Below are positions 14,973 to 23,108 of a stretch of 51,159 bases of DNA, piece by piece. The stretch spans positions 1-51,159 of the forward strand of contig JACPGB010000021.1 in assembly GCA_016182655.1 (NCBI GenBank), given 5' to 3'. The stretch is from Deltaproteobacteria bacterium. GTDB taxonomy: Bacteria > Desulfobacterota > GWC2-55-46. Position 1 is the stretch's first letter, and the number at the start of each line of letters is the position of its first letter. A program made the position numbers and the translations under genes. The notes under the pieces are model-generated. The model ran no database searches, was not told where the DNA came from, and saw nothing but the letters and a program-made list of their open reading frames with translations.

Positions 14973-15986
14973 ATGAAAAAGAACAACAACATCCTCCTCG
15001 GGCACGGTAGCGGCGGAAAGCTCACCCGAAGGCTCATCGAAGACGTCTTCGCTACAGCCTTCAAGAACGACCTCCTCGCGCCGTTGAACGACCAGGCGAT
15101 ATTCAGCCTGCCCCCGGGCAGGCTCGCCTTCACGACGGACTCCTATGTGGTGAATCCAATCGTCTTCCCCGGCGGCGACATCGGCAAGCTCTCGGTCTGC
15201 GGCACGATAAACGACCTCGCGGTCGGCGGCGCGGAGCCCGCTTATTTAAGCGCCTCGTTCATCATAGAGGAAGGCATGGAGATGGACGAGCTCTCGGAAA
15301 TAGTCCGCTCCATGGCAGAGACCGCCGCCTCTTCGGGCGTATCAATAGTCACGGGAGACACCAAGGTCGTCGAGCGCGGCAAGGGGGATAGGGTGTTTAT
15401 TACCACAACGGGCATTGGGGTTGTAAGGGACTCAATCGACTTAAGCCCCTCGCACATACGCCACGGCGACGCGGTCATCCTCTCGGGCTCTATCGGCGAC
15501 CACGGGATAGCTATCATGACGAAGCGCGAAGGTATAGAGATGGACGTCCCGGTAGAGAGCGACTGCGCCGCCCTCCACACGCTAACGAGGGACATGCTAT
15601 CGACGGGCGGCGAGATACGCGCCATGAGGGACCCGACAAGGGGCGGGCTCGCTACGGTGCTTAATGAATTTGCGGCAAGCTCCGGAACAGCCATTGCCGT
15701 CCGCGAGGACTCCATCCCGGTAAAGGAGGCCGTCAAGGGCGCGTGCGAGATATTGGGATTCGACCCGCTTTATCTGGCGAACGAAGGCAAGCTCGTCGCG
15801 GTCGTAGCGAAGGGTTCGGCTGAAAAAATACTCTCGGCAATGAAAAAGAACCCGCTTGGCAGGGATGCGGCGATCATCGGAGAGGTCAGGGAGGCCCCGA
15901 GGGGCAAGGTGCTCCTCGAGACCTCAATAGGCAACATGAGGATAATCGACATGCTCTCAGGCGAGCAACTGCCGAGGATATGCTGA
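14973..15986 (+). CDS. hypE: Hydrogenase maturation protein HypE
   Basis: HypE dehydrates the carbamoyl group received from HypF to a thiocyanate and donates CN to the HypC-HypD iron. It is a 337-residue PurM/AIR-synthase-like ATPase: LGHGSGGKLT near 9-18, DSYVVNPIVFPGGDIG, GTINDLAVGGA, MRDPTRGGLATVLNE and, decisively, the C-terminal PRIC whose last Cys carries the carbamoyl group. AAAGGAC lies 10-16 bases before the ATG, rather far. It closes the hyp gene set. No large- or small-subunit hydrogenase gene is in the window. Confidence 0.96.
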   Translation: MKKNNNILLGHGSGGKLTRRLIEDVFATAFKNDLLAPLNDQAIFSLPPGRLAFTTDSYVVNPIVFPGGDIGKLSVCGTINDLAVGGAEPAYLSASFIIEEGMEMDELSEIVRSMAETAASSGVSIVTGDTKVVERGKGDRVFITTTGIGVVRDSIDLSPSHIRHGDAVILSGSIGDHGIAIMTKREGIEMDVPVESDCAALHTLTRDMLSTGGEIRAMRDPTRGGLATVLNEFAASSGTAIAVREDSIPVKEAVKGACEILGFDPLYLANEGKLVAVVAKGSAEKILSAMKKNPLGRDAAIIGEVREAPRGKVLLETSIGNMRIIDMLSGEQLPRIC

Positions 15987-16000
15987 GGCCGAGCCGTCAA

Positions 16001-16035
16001 TTCCCCTCCTTACCAAGGAGGGGATAGGGGAGGTC
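16001..16035. repeat. GA-rich intergenic repeat after hypE
   Basis: A variant copy (CCCCTCCTTACCAAGGAGGGG followed by ATAGGGGAGG) able to form a hairpin just past the hypE stop. Confidence 0.7.
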
Positions 16036-16068
16036 ATAGTTTCTAATTGCGGGTTCAGGTTTGCAACC

Positions 16069-16252
16069 AGTAGTGTCCGGTAAAAATTGAAAATTTCTTT
16101 AAAAATATGGGGCCTTATCTGGCTCTTTTATTAGCCGGACAGCATGTAGTAACCCTTAAAATAGCCCAAGACCTAACTTCTTGAAAAATAAGCAATTTAT
16201 TTTTCTCGATAAGCCTCTACCGATGAACTTGAAAATTTAACCGGACAGTACT
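16069..16252. mobile_element. 184-bp MITE inserted in the intergenic palindrome
   Basis: A non-coding element with inverted ends: AGTAGTGTCCGGTAAAAATT on the left, and on the right (reverse complement) AGTACTGTCCGGTTAAATTT. It splits a GGGTTCAGG...CCTGAACCC palindrome. GGTTTGCAACC is present on both sides (16058-16068 and 16253-16263), an 11-bp direct repeat that matches a target-site duplication. The first 96 bp match the element entering at 51045 with one mismatch, then diverge, so this is probably an internally deleted derivative of an insertion sequence. An 11-bp duplication is within the range of IS4-type elements; the family is not proven. The rest of 15987-16387 holds the palindrome's tail (16264-16350) and no gene. 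Confidence 0.8.
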
Positions 16253-16387
16253 GGTTTGCAACCTGAACCCATAAATTCGTGACCCGAAAAACGCTCGCCG
16301 GGCTATTGGAATCCTTTGCCTAAAGCGATGAAGTAATCCGCGCAAGCCTTGAACACCCCCGGATGCATACGGGAATAAGTCCCCCCT

Positions 16388-16783
16388 TCACGCCTCCTCA
16401 TCCACCAAATGCCTTTTGCCCTCCAGAAACTCTTCGAGCCTCTTAAGGTCTTCCTTCGAGCAGTTTATGAACTTCACATGCATGCCTTTCGGGTAGCGTG
16501 TATCCGTGTTCACGCCGACGACGCGCCCCTCGAACTCGCTCAGGACCTCCACGGGCGGGATGTAGAATTTCAGATATATCTCCGAGCCCGTCTCAAGCGG
16601 CCTCTCGGTCATTATGAAGACCCCGCCCCTGCCGGTGTTGAGTATAAAGTCAACGCACTCGTCCGTCTCCCTGCCGTTGACCCTGACCTCAAGGCAGACC
16701 GGGAAACGGACATGGGCTCGTCTCTCCCTGCCCTCTACCTCCTCGACATCCCCGCCCTTATCGAGAAATATCTTGTCGGCCAT
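16388..16783 (-). CDS. PilZ-domain protein
   Basis: A 131-residue single-domain protein that probably binds cyclic di-GMP and passes the signal by protein contact. The PilZ arginine motif is RRAHVR (21-26) and the second motif is NTGRGG (49-54), where Gly replaces the usual Ser of (D/N)xSxxG. The downstream beta-strand pattern (GSEIYLKFYIPP, then GRVVGVNTDTRY) is typical. Its ATG comes two bases after the stop of the dehydrogenase, so the two are co-transcribed. Confidence 0.85.
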   Translation of the reverse strand: MADKIFLDKGGDVEEVEGRERRAHVRFPVCLEVRVNGRETDECVDFILNTGRGGVFIMTERPLETGSEIYLKFYIPPVEVLSEFEGRVVGVNTDTRYPKGMHVKFINCSKEDLKRLEEFLEGKRHLVDEEA

Positions 16784-16785
16784 AG

Positions 16786-17739
16786 CTATTCGACCTTCAG
16801 AAGCACCTTCAAAACGCCGTTTTGAGAGGCGTAGCTCACCGCCTCGATACCCTCTTCGAGCGGGAATACCCTGCTCACGAGAGGGGCCACGTCTACTGAC
16901 TTCTCTTTAAGCGCGGCGATCGCAGGCTTGAACGGGCCGCACCTGGAGCCTATTATGGTAACCTCGTTTATGACCGCGCGGTTCAGGTCCGCGGAGTTCC
17001 GCTCGGCGACGGTGGTCTTCAAGACTATCGTCCCCCTCGGCCTTACGATATCGAGCGCGGTCGAAAGCCCTTCCCCCCTGCCCGTGCACTCGACGACTAT
17101 GTCGAACCCGCCCCTCATGCCTTCGCCGACTATGGCCGTCTCTATCCCGATCGCCTTTAATATCGCGAGCTTCTCCTCGTGCCTTCCGATAGCCGTAAGC
17201 GAACACCCGGAGAGCCGTAAAACCTCTGCCGTGAGCAGGCCGAGCCTCCCGTCGCCGAGGACCGCCGCCCTGGTCCCCTTCCCGACCTTAATCTGCGAGA
17301 GTATCTCGAATGCCGCGGCGAGCGGCTCTACGAAAACGCCCTCCTCGTCCGAGACCTCATCCGGGAGCACGTGCAGGTTGTCCACCGGCAGCGTCAGATA
17401 CTCCGCGAACGCCCCGTCCTTCTTGAATATCCCGAGGACGGTCCGTTCCGGGCAATGAGTCCTCAAGCCCCTTCTGCAATAATCGCACTCCCCGCATGAG
17501 AGGTTTATCTCTCCGGTGACGCGCTTGCCGATGAGCCCGGGTATCCCGCACGCCTCGACGACACCAGAGAACTCATGCCCCGGCACTCCCCTGAAGCCCA
17601 TGTAGCCCTTCGTTATCTCTATGTCGGTAGCGCAGACTCCGGCGTACTTTACGCGGATGAGCGCCTCGTTTTCCTTAAGTCCCGGTGCGGGATAGTCGAG
17701 AACCAATTTAAGCCTTTTGTCGAATACGAGCGCCTTCAA
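16786..17739 (-). CDS. Zinc-binding medium-chain alcohol/threonine-type dehydrogenase
   Basis: A 317-residue MDR-family NAD(P)-dependent oxidoreductase. The catalytic zinc ligands are C36 (GVCATD) and H55-E56 (PGHEFSG). The structural zinc lobe has C82, C85, C88 and C96. The nucleotide-binding fold starts at AAVLGDGRLGLLTAEVL (~158). It is shorter than the usual ~340-350 residues, with loss in the substrate loop before the Rossmann domain. The substrate cannot be told. The start is TTG at 17739, with a strong GGAGGGGG a few bases upstream. It forms an operon with the PilZ gene. A CRP-type palindrome lies about 50 bp upstream. Confidence 0.85.
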   Translation of the reverse strand: MKALVFDKRLKLVLDYPAPGLKENEALIRVKYAGVCATDIEITKGYMGFRGVPGHEFSGVVEACGIPGLIGKRVTGEINLSCGECDYCRRGLRTHCPERTVLGIFKKDGAFAEYLTLPVDNLHVLPDEVSDEEGVFVEPLAAAFEILSQIKVGKGTRAAVLGDGRLGLLTAEVLRLSGCSLTAIGRHEEKLAILKAIGIETAIVGEGMRGGFDIVVECTGRGEGLSTALDIVRPRGTIVLKTTVAERNSADLNRAVINEVTIIGSRCGPFKPAIAALKEKSVDVAPLVSRVFPLEEGIEAVSYASQNGVLKVLLKVE

Positions 17740-17789
17740 AAACCCCCTCCGGAAAAAAATAACTCAGCCCTCAAAAAACCCGCGCCTGG

Positions 17790-17803
17790 GTGACACAGGT
17801 CAC
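17790..17803. promoter_or_regulatory. CRP/FNR-family operator-like palindrome
   Basis: GTGA-CACAGG-TCAC, the exact half-sites of the CRP-type consensus with a 6-bp spacer, sits between the divergent dehydrogenase and ABC-exporter genes. No regulator of this family is encoded in the window, and the exact protein (CRP, HcpR, CooA or other) cannot be told. Confidence 0.4.
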
Positions 17804-17937
17804 ATGAGGCGCGCCGTATTTAATATATCCTATAACCACTTGTTTTACAAAAAGTATATCTATTGCATCCGCCGGAAAACCCGCTCATCCACCGCTGAAA
17901 ACGACTGGCCGGAGAACCTCGATACCCAGGTGAAGCT

Positions 17938-19698
17938 TTGCGTTTGATCGACGGGAAGAGAAAAAAGAACCTTAAAAGGGCGCTCTTGTTCGTCGCCCCC
18001 CACAAGGGGGCGCTCGCGATAGTCATGTGTATGACGCTCTCTGTCGCCGCCCTCGGGGCCGTCGAGCCGCTCGTCATGAAGTACATATTCGACGAGCTCG
18101 GGACAAAGGTCACGGCCACGCTCCTTACGGGCGTGGCCATGCTCATTGGTCTCAACGTCGCGAGAGAGGCCGTGGGCGGCGTCTCCAACTGGCTCACCTG
18201 GAGGGTGCGGCTCGACATAAACTACGAGCTCCTCGACGCCACCGTCGGACGCCTCCATTCGCTCCCCATGACCTTCCACAGGGAGGAGACCGTAGGCGGC
18301 ATAATGACGAAGCTCGACAAGGGCATAAACGGGCTCGTCGCCGCGCTCTCCGAGGTCGCCTTCAACGTATTCCCCGGCCTCGTCTACCTCGCCATCTCGC
18401 TCGCCGTGATGTTCAATCTGGATTTCAGGCTTTCGCTCATCGTCCTCTTCTTCGCGCCCGTGCCTGCGCTCATCGGCATGTGGGCCGCCGACGAGCAGAC
18501 CGAGCGGGACAAGGCCCTGCTTGAAAAATGGACCTCCATATTCTCCCGCTTCAACGAGGTCCTCTCGGGCATGGTAACGGTCAAGAGCTTCGTTTCCGAA
18601 GATCGCGAGAAGTCCCGCTTCACCGCCGGGGTACGGGCCGCCAACTCCCTCGTATTGAAGGGAGTCGGCTTGGACACAGGCGTCGGCGCAACCAAGAACA
18701 TCATAGGGATGCTCGCAAAGGTCCTGTCTCTCGGGGTCGGCGGCTGGCTCGCCATACAGGGAGAGATAACCGCCGGGACGCTCGTCGCGTTCCTCGGATA
18801 TTCCGGCGGGCTCTTCGGCCCTGTCCAGAACCTCACCGGCGTCTACCAGACACTCCGGCGCGCGGCAGTCTCGCTCGATACCGTTTATTCGATACTCGAC
18901 GCTAAGGACTCGATAACAGACCGCCCGGAGGCGAAGACGCTTCACTCGATCGAAGGCCGGGTATCGTTCGAGGGCGTGAGTTTTTCGTACAAGAGGGAGA
19001 TACCGATACTTACCAACATCAACCTCGATATCAGGCCCGGAGAGACCATCGCCCTCGTCGGCCCGAGCGGCGCGGGAAAAACCACGCTCGTCGCCCTCAT
19101 CCAGCGGCTCTACGACCCGGACGAGGGGGTAGTGCGTATCGACGGCATGGACATCAAGGAGCTCAACCAGAGGTGGCTCCGCAAAAACATCGGCGTCGTC
19201 TCGCAGGACGCGCTCCTCTTTAACGATACCGTAAGGAACAACATCGCATACGGGAGACCGGAATCCGGCATTCGCGAGATAACCGACGCCGCGCGGGCCG
19301 CGAACGCACTCGGTTTCATTACGAGACTCCCCGAGGGCTTCAATACCCTCATAGGCGAGCGCGGGGGCAGGCTTTCCGCCGGGGAGAGACAGCGCCTGTC
19401 GATCGCCCGCGCCCTCATAAAAGACCCGCCGATACTCATACTCGATGAGGCGACCTCGGCGCTTGACGCCGAGTCCGAAGCCCTCGTCCAGGATGCCATG
19501 TCACGCCTCATGAGGGGGCGCACCACCTTCGTCATCGCCCACCGCCTGTCCACCGTCGTCAACGCCGACAGGATCCTTGTCCTTAAGGATGGCGGCATCG
19601 TCGAGGAAGGGAGCCATCGCGAACTCGTGAAGGCGGAAGGATACTACGCCTCGCTCGTGGAGTGCCAGACGAGAGGGCTCCTCATAGACGCCGCCTGA
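17938..19698 (+). CDS. ABC exporter, fused membrane and ATPase domains (MsbA-like)
   Basis: A 586-residue half-transporter acting as a homodimer in the inner membrane. The N-terminal ~320 residues have six predicted transmembrane helices (first at about 20-45). The ATPase domain has Walker A GPSGAGKTT (~376), Q-loop SQDALLF, signature LSAGERQRLSIARAL, Walker B ILILDEATSALD and H-loop IAHRLST. The ABCB type fits export of lipid, lipid A or peptide; the substrate is unknown. The start is TTG at 17938 and no in-frame ATG precedes the first helix; the ribosome site is weak (CAGGTGAAG). It stands alone, divergent from the dehydrogenase, with a CRP-like site between. Confidence 0.9.
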   Translation: MRLIDGKRKKNLKRALLFVAPHKGALAIVMCMTLSVAALGAVEPLVMKYIFDELGTKVTATLLTGVAMLIGLNVAREAVGGVSNWLTWRVRLDINYELLDATVGRLHSLPMTFHREETVGGIMTKLDKGINGLVAALSEVAFNVFPGLVYLAISLAVMFNLDFRLSLIVLFFAPVPALIGMWAADEQTERDKALLEKWTSIFSRFNEVLSGMVTVKSFVSEDREKSRFTAGVRAANSLVLKGVGLDTGVGATKNIIGMLAKVLSLGVGGWLAIQGEITAGTLVAFLGYSGGLFGPVQNLTGVYQTLRRAAVSLDTVYSILDAKDSITDRPEAKTLHSIEGRVSFEGVSFSYKREIPILTNINLDIRPGETIALVGPSGAGKTTLVALIQRLYDPDEGVVRIDGMDIKELNQRWLRKNIGVVSQDALLFNDTVRNNIAYGRPESGIREITDAARAANALGFITRLPEGFNTLIGERGGRLSAGERQRLSIARALIKDPPILILDEATSALDAESEALVQDAMSRLMRGRTTFVIAHRLSTVVNADRILVLKDGGIVEEGSHRELVKAEGYYASLVECQTRGLLIDAA

Positions 19699-19704
19699 CA
19701 GGCC

Positions 19705-19814
19705 GCTCAAAAATTCCATCTGCTTTGTTGTCTTCGTCATTCGTCACTGCGGCGTACAACGGAGTACGCCTCGTACCGCATTCCTCGACGCCTCGCATCT
19801 GGAGCTTTTTGAGC
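19705..19814. repeat. 110-bp palindromic element with GTAC core
   Basis: GCTCAAAAA ... CATCTGC at the left pairs with GCATCTGGAGCTTTTTGAGC at the right, and GCGTAC/GTACGC form an inner stem. It fills the gap between the exporter and endonuclease III genes. The right half (GATGCGAGGCGTCGAGGA on the minus strand) recurs at 39727-39744, and a related GTAC-core hairpin lies in 37200-37403. Confidence 0.65.
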
Positions 19815-19836
19815 AACCTAAAGATCGCCCACGCGG

Positions 19837-20490
19837 CTATCCTTTCCGTATCCGTTTGTACTCCGTCTTATAGTAAACGCTGTAGTCCTTTATCGGGCAG
19901 GTCTCGCACTTAGGTGAAGCCGCCTTGCAGGTCGTCCTCCCGTGCATGATGAAGAGGTGCGTCGTCCTGGTCCATCTCTCGGGCGGGATGATCTTGCAGA
20001 GGTCCGCCTCTATCCTGTCGGGGTCGTCGTTTTCGGTAAGCCCCAATCTCTGAGCTACTCTCTTTACGTGGGTGTCTACGGCAAGGGCGTTTTTTCCGAA
20101 GGCGTTCCCGAGGACGATGTTCGCCGTCTTCCTGCCTACTCCCGGCAGCTCCGTAAGCTCTTCGAGCTTATCCGGCACCTTGCCGTTGTGTACTTCGGCT
20201 ATCCTGGAGGCGCAGGCCTTTATGTTCCGGGCCTTGTTCCTGAAGAAGTTCACCGAGCCTATCATCCGCTCGATCTCCTCTATAGGAGCGAGCGCGTAGT
20301 CCTTTGCCGATTTGTATTTTTTGAAGAGCTCGGGCGTGACCCTGTTTACGAGCTTGTCTGTGGCCTGGGCGGAGAGGATGGTAGCTATGAGTAATTCGAG
20401 CGGGTTTTTGAATTCGAGCGCGGACTTTGCCTCGGGGAATTCCTGCTCGAGTATGTCGAGGACTTTTTTCGCCTTCTCGCGCTTGTCCAT
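19837..20490 (-). CDS. nth: Endonuclease III with an altered iron-sulfur site
   Basis: A 217-residue base-excision-repair glycosylase/AP lyase for oxidised pyrimidines. The helix-hairpin-helix is LPGVGRKTANIVLG, with catalytic K121, and D139 lies in VDTHVKR. The C-terminal [4Fe-4S] loop should read C-x6-C-x2-C-x5-C; here C188, C195 and C198 are present but the fourth position is S204 (AGC instead of TGC). The cluster may be absent, ligated by Ser, or altered; alternatively this is a sequencing error. The ATG at 20490 matches the family start. Confidence 0.93.
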   Translation of the reverse strand: MDKREKAKKVLDILEQEFPEAKSALEFKNPLELLIATILSAQATDKLVNRVTPELFKKYKSAKDYALAPIEEIERMIGSVNFFRNKARNIKACASRIAEVHNGKVPDKLEELTELPGVGRKTANIVLGNAFGKNALAVDTHVKRVAQRLGLTENDDPDRIEADLCKIIPPERWTRTTHLFIMHGRTTCKAASPKCETCPIKDYSVYYKTEYKRIRKG

Positions 20491-20523
20491 CTATACCTCG
20501 AAGAGAATGAAAGTACCATTAAA

Positions 20524-20562
20524 TCTCCCCTCCCTCGACGGGAGGGGACAAAGGGGAGGGTG
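20524..20562. repeat. GA-rich intergenic repeat
   Basis: A full copy of CTCCCTCGACGGGAGGGG with the ACAAAGGGGAGGGTG ending, shared with the copy at 50515. Confidence 0.85.
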
Positions 20563-20632
20563 AACAGTATCTTCTCGCGCTCCTCTTCCAATTAAAAAGC
20601 AGGAAGGTTTTCGGCTTTAAATTTGATTATAC

Positions 20633-20670
20633 CTCAAAAAAAAAGGGGGGCCTCTTCGAGGCCCCCCTTT
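20633..20670 (-). terminator. Intrinsic terminator after the polyprenyl synthase gene
   Basis: GGGGGGCCTC (20645-20654) pairs perfectly with 20658-20667 across a 3-base loop and is extended by A/T pairs. On the minus strand it is followed by a run of nine or more T. It begins 18 bp after the gene's stop. Confidence 0.92.
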
Positions 20671-20688
20671 GCACGCATTCCCTGAAAC

Positions 20689-21663
20689 CTAATAAGTCCT
20701 CTCTATCACATAATCCGCGAGCGCGAGCAACCCCGCCCTGTTGGAGTCCGGCTCGAAGTGGTCGAGGTTTTTCCTCGCGTCCTCTATATGGAGGCGCGCC
20801 CTGTTTATCGTGTACTCTATGCCGTGGTACTTGTTGATGATGGTGATGACCTCTTTGAGTTTCTCATCCTCGATCTCGTCGGACTCCACCGCCTTCTTTA
20901 TAAGCGCCCTCTCGGCGTCGGTCGCCTTCTTCGACGCGTAGATGAGCGGCATCGTCACCTTGCCCTCGCGTAGGTCGTTGCCGACGCATTTGCCGAGGTC
21001 TTCGTCGGTCGAAATATAATCGAAACAGTCGTCCATGAGCTGATAAGCGATGCCCAACCCCATGCCGTAGTTTGCGAGCGCGACTTCCTTTTCCAATGAC
21101 ACCTCTCCGAGGATTCCGGCCACCTGCGAGGCCGCTGAGATGAGAACAGCCGTCTTGTTCGTGACGACCTCCATGTATTCTTTTTCCGTAGTCTCGGCGT
21201 CGCTGTGCTTGAGTAACTGCAACACCTCGCCCTCCGCCATCCGGGTCGTCGTGTGCGAGAGAACCTTCAAAATCCGCATGTCCCCGTGGAGGACTGCGAG
21301 CGAAAAGGCCTTTGACAAAAGGTAGTCGCCGACGAGGATGGAAGCCCCCTCGCCCCAGACGGTATTGGCGGAAGCGTTCCCGCGCCTCAAGTTGGCGTTA
21401 TCCACGACGTCGTCGTGGAGGAGTGTCGCCGTGTGGATGAACTCCACGACGCCTGCGAGCGGGATGTGCTTGTCTCCCTTGTAGCCGCAGAGCCGGGCGG
21501 ACAAGAGGAGCACCATCGGACGGAACCTCTTGCCGCCGCTTTTAAGTATGTACTCTCCGACCTTTGATACGAGGAAGACGTCGGAGTTGAGGTTCTTCTT
21601 GAACCCATCCTCCATCCCCTGTATGTCGCCCCTCACAAGGTCGAAAACTTCCTGGATGTGCAT
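20689..21663 (-). CDS. Long-chain trans-polyprenyl diphosphate synthase
   Basis: A 324-residue class-I prenyltransferase that extends farnesyl diphosphate with isopentenyl diphosphate, probably for the side chain of a respiratory quinone (IspB/HepT-like). The first aspartate-rich motif is LLHDDVVD (D84, D85, D88), the second is LMDDCFDY near 217, and the substrate-binding GGKRFRP is at 43-49. The chain length made cannot be read with confidence. It is monocistronic, with its own terminator. A quinone side-chain enzyme fits an organism with a respiratory chain. Confidence 0.92.
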   Translation of the reverse strand: MHIQEVFDLVRGDIQGMEDGFKKNLNSDVFLVSKVGEYILKSGGKRFRPMVLLLSARLCGYKGDKHIPLAGVVEFIHTATLLHDDVVDNANLRRGNASANTVWGEGASILVGDYLLSKAFSLAVLHGDMRILKVLSHTTTRMAEGEVLQLLKHSDAETTEKEYMEVVTNKTAVLISAASQVAGILGEVSLEKEVALANYGMGLGIAYQLMDDCFDYISTDEDLGKCVGNDLREGKVTMPLIYASKKATDAERALIKKAVESDEIEDEKLKEVITIINKYHGIEYTINRARLHIEDARKNLDHFEPDSNRAGLLALADYVIERTY

Positions 21664-21823
21664 TCAGCTCTCCGTCGGGCTTGAAATAGCAAAACCCGTT
21701 TGGGACTTGTCCCAAGGGTCCGCGATAATACAGCCGTTATATTTGGGAATTCGGCTAATGTTACCCCATATATCCGAATCTGTCAAAGACATATTTCCTG
21801 CCAGGAGGGCCGGAAAATAACCC

Positions 21824-22684
21824 TTACAACACGCATAGTTCCCTTATGAGGCAGGCCTCGCACTTGTCCCTGTCAGCCCTTGCCGGGCACTTGTCCAGTA
21901 TCCCCAGCCTGCATAAGGCGAAGTCGTACTTTACGGGGTCTTTAGGGTCGAGCGCGGCAAGGGACGCGGTTATCTCCTCTGCCATCTTCCAGTCGGCCGA
22001 CGCCCTTTTGGTGAGCCCGATGTTCTTCGATATTCGTGCTATGTGCGTGTCGAGCGGGATGACGAGCTTTGCCGGGTCGACCCCCTTCCACTGGCCGAAG
22101 TCGAGGCTGTCCCCTCTCCTTACCATCCACCTTAAATAGAGGTTCAGCCTCTTGCAGGGGGACCCGTCCAACGGGTTCGGAAAGAAAAACCTCACCCCGG
22201 CGTTCTTGGGGAGCGTCTTTTTCCCGTATATCGGGGAGGTATCGAGTCCGAGCGCGCTCTCTGAAAAGACGGAGAGCGCCTCTTTTATATTCCGGTGATC
22301 GGGAGAGTACCCCTTCATGAAGAACGCGCCGATGGAACCCGCCTCCTCTATCATCTGCTTCGCTATATAGAGGAGGGCTACGATGTCCTTTCCGTCGTTG
22401 AACCTGTGCTTGAAGCCGCTTAAGTCCCTGAGCGTTTTGTCGACATAGAGCCTTTTGACGAACCGTGCCGGGTGCGGCCCCGTAGTCTCCATCACGCGCG
22501 CGATGCTCTTCTTTATCGTCGCGACCTTCCCGTATGCGAGCGACGAGCTTACGAGCCCGACAATCTCCCTGTCCTCGGGTGTTTTGTACCTGTGGACGAA
22601 TTCGAGCGGGTCTGTCGACAGGAACTCGAGATCGAATGTCCTGTAGAGCCTATTTAGCTGTGTTTTGAGTGCTGTTTTTTCCAT
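21824..22684 (-). CDS. Conserved DUF2400/TIGR02757 family protein
   Basis: A 286-residue protein of a family found across deltaproteobacteria and Bacteroidetes; its biochemical function is not established. Typical features are SLAYGKVATIKKSI near 45-58, FKHRFNDGKDIVALL, NAGVRFFFPNPLDGSPCKRLNLYLRWMVR (a K/R-rich central block), and LDTHIARISKNIGLT. These recall helix-hairpin-helix DNA glycosylases. The C-terminus has a Cys cluster (C-x5-C...C-x2-C) reminiscent of their iron-sulfur loop. A DNA-related role is inference. ATG 22684 is preferred to the upstream TTG at 22729, which adds residues unlike the family. Confidence 0.85.
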   Translation of the reverse strand: MEKTALKTQLNRLYRTFDLEFLSTDPLEFVHRYKTPEDREIVGLVSSSLAYGKVATIKKSIARVMETTGPHPARFVKRLYVDKTLRDLSGFKHRFNDGKDIVALLYIAKQMIEEAGSIGAFFMKGYSPDHRNIKEALSVFSESALGLDTSPIYGKKTLPKNAGVRFFFPNPLDGSPCKRLNLYLRWMVRRGDSLDFGQWKGVDPAKLVIPLDTHIARISKNIGLTKRASADWKMAEEITASLAALDPKDPVKYDFALCRLGILDKCPARADRDKCEACLIRELCVL

Positions 22685-22763
22685 GGACGTTCCGGGCCGA
22701 AGCATACACCAAAAGGCAGGGTTAATCAAGCGGAGGACGCTTTTAACTCCCCTCGTATTGGTG

Positions 22764-22907
22764 TCATTCCCGAGGTTTTAATCGGGAATCCAGTCTTTTT
22801 GCCAGTACAGGGAGAGGTAAACAGTTAACGGATGTACCGGACACATGGGTAACACCTATTGGTTTTAACCTCCCCTCCCTCGACGGGAGGGGATTGAGGG
22901 GATGGTG
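22764..22907. repeat. Two intergenic repeats between DUF2400 and cupredoxin genes
   Basis: 22764-22795 is CATTCCCGAGG-TTTTAA-TCGGGAATCCAG, a hairpin repeated at 49604-49635. 22868-22907 is a GA-rich repeat copy. The rest of 22730-23027 shows nothing recognisable. Confidence 0.75.
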
Positions 22908-23027
22908 AAATATTCTTCCGACACTGGCAAACAGCTAAAAACAGGCTACAATTGATTGCCCCCTCCCATTGGATAGCGGGCGGAACGTGAGGGCCTTTTC
23001 ACCTTTGTAGCCCCCTTTTTAAAAGAC

Positions 23028-23057
23028 TTGCAACCCGGCATTGAAATCATCTATTAT
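23028..23057 (+). promoter_or_regulatory. Candidate sigma-70 promoter for the cupredoxin gene
   Basis: TTGCAA (23028-23033), 18 bp, TATTAT (23052-23057), with a leader of about 45 nt. AGGAGGT precedes the ATG at 23109. Confidence 0.5.
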
Positions 23058-23108
23058 GGGCGCATCATCCATATTATCTAAATATATCCGCAAGTAGGAG
23101 GTCTTCTG

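Noticed and set aside
17860-18945. A 361-codon open frame on the minus strand
   Set aside because: Antisense to the ABC exporter, whose motifs are unambiguous; no domain is seen in the antisense product.
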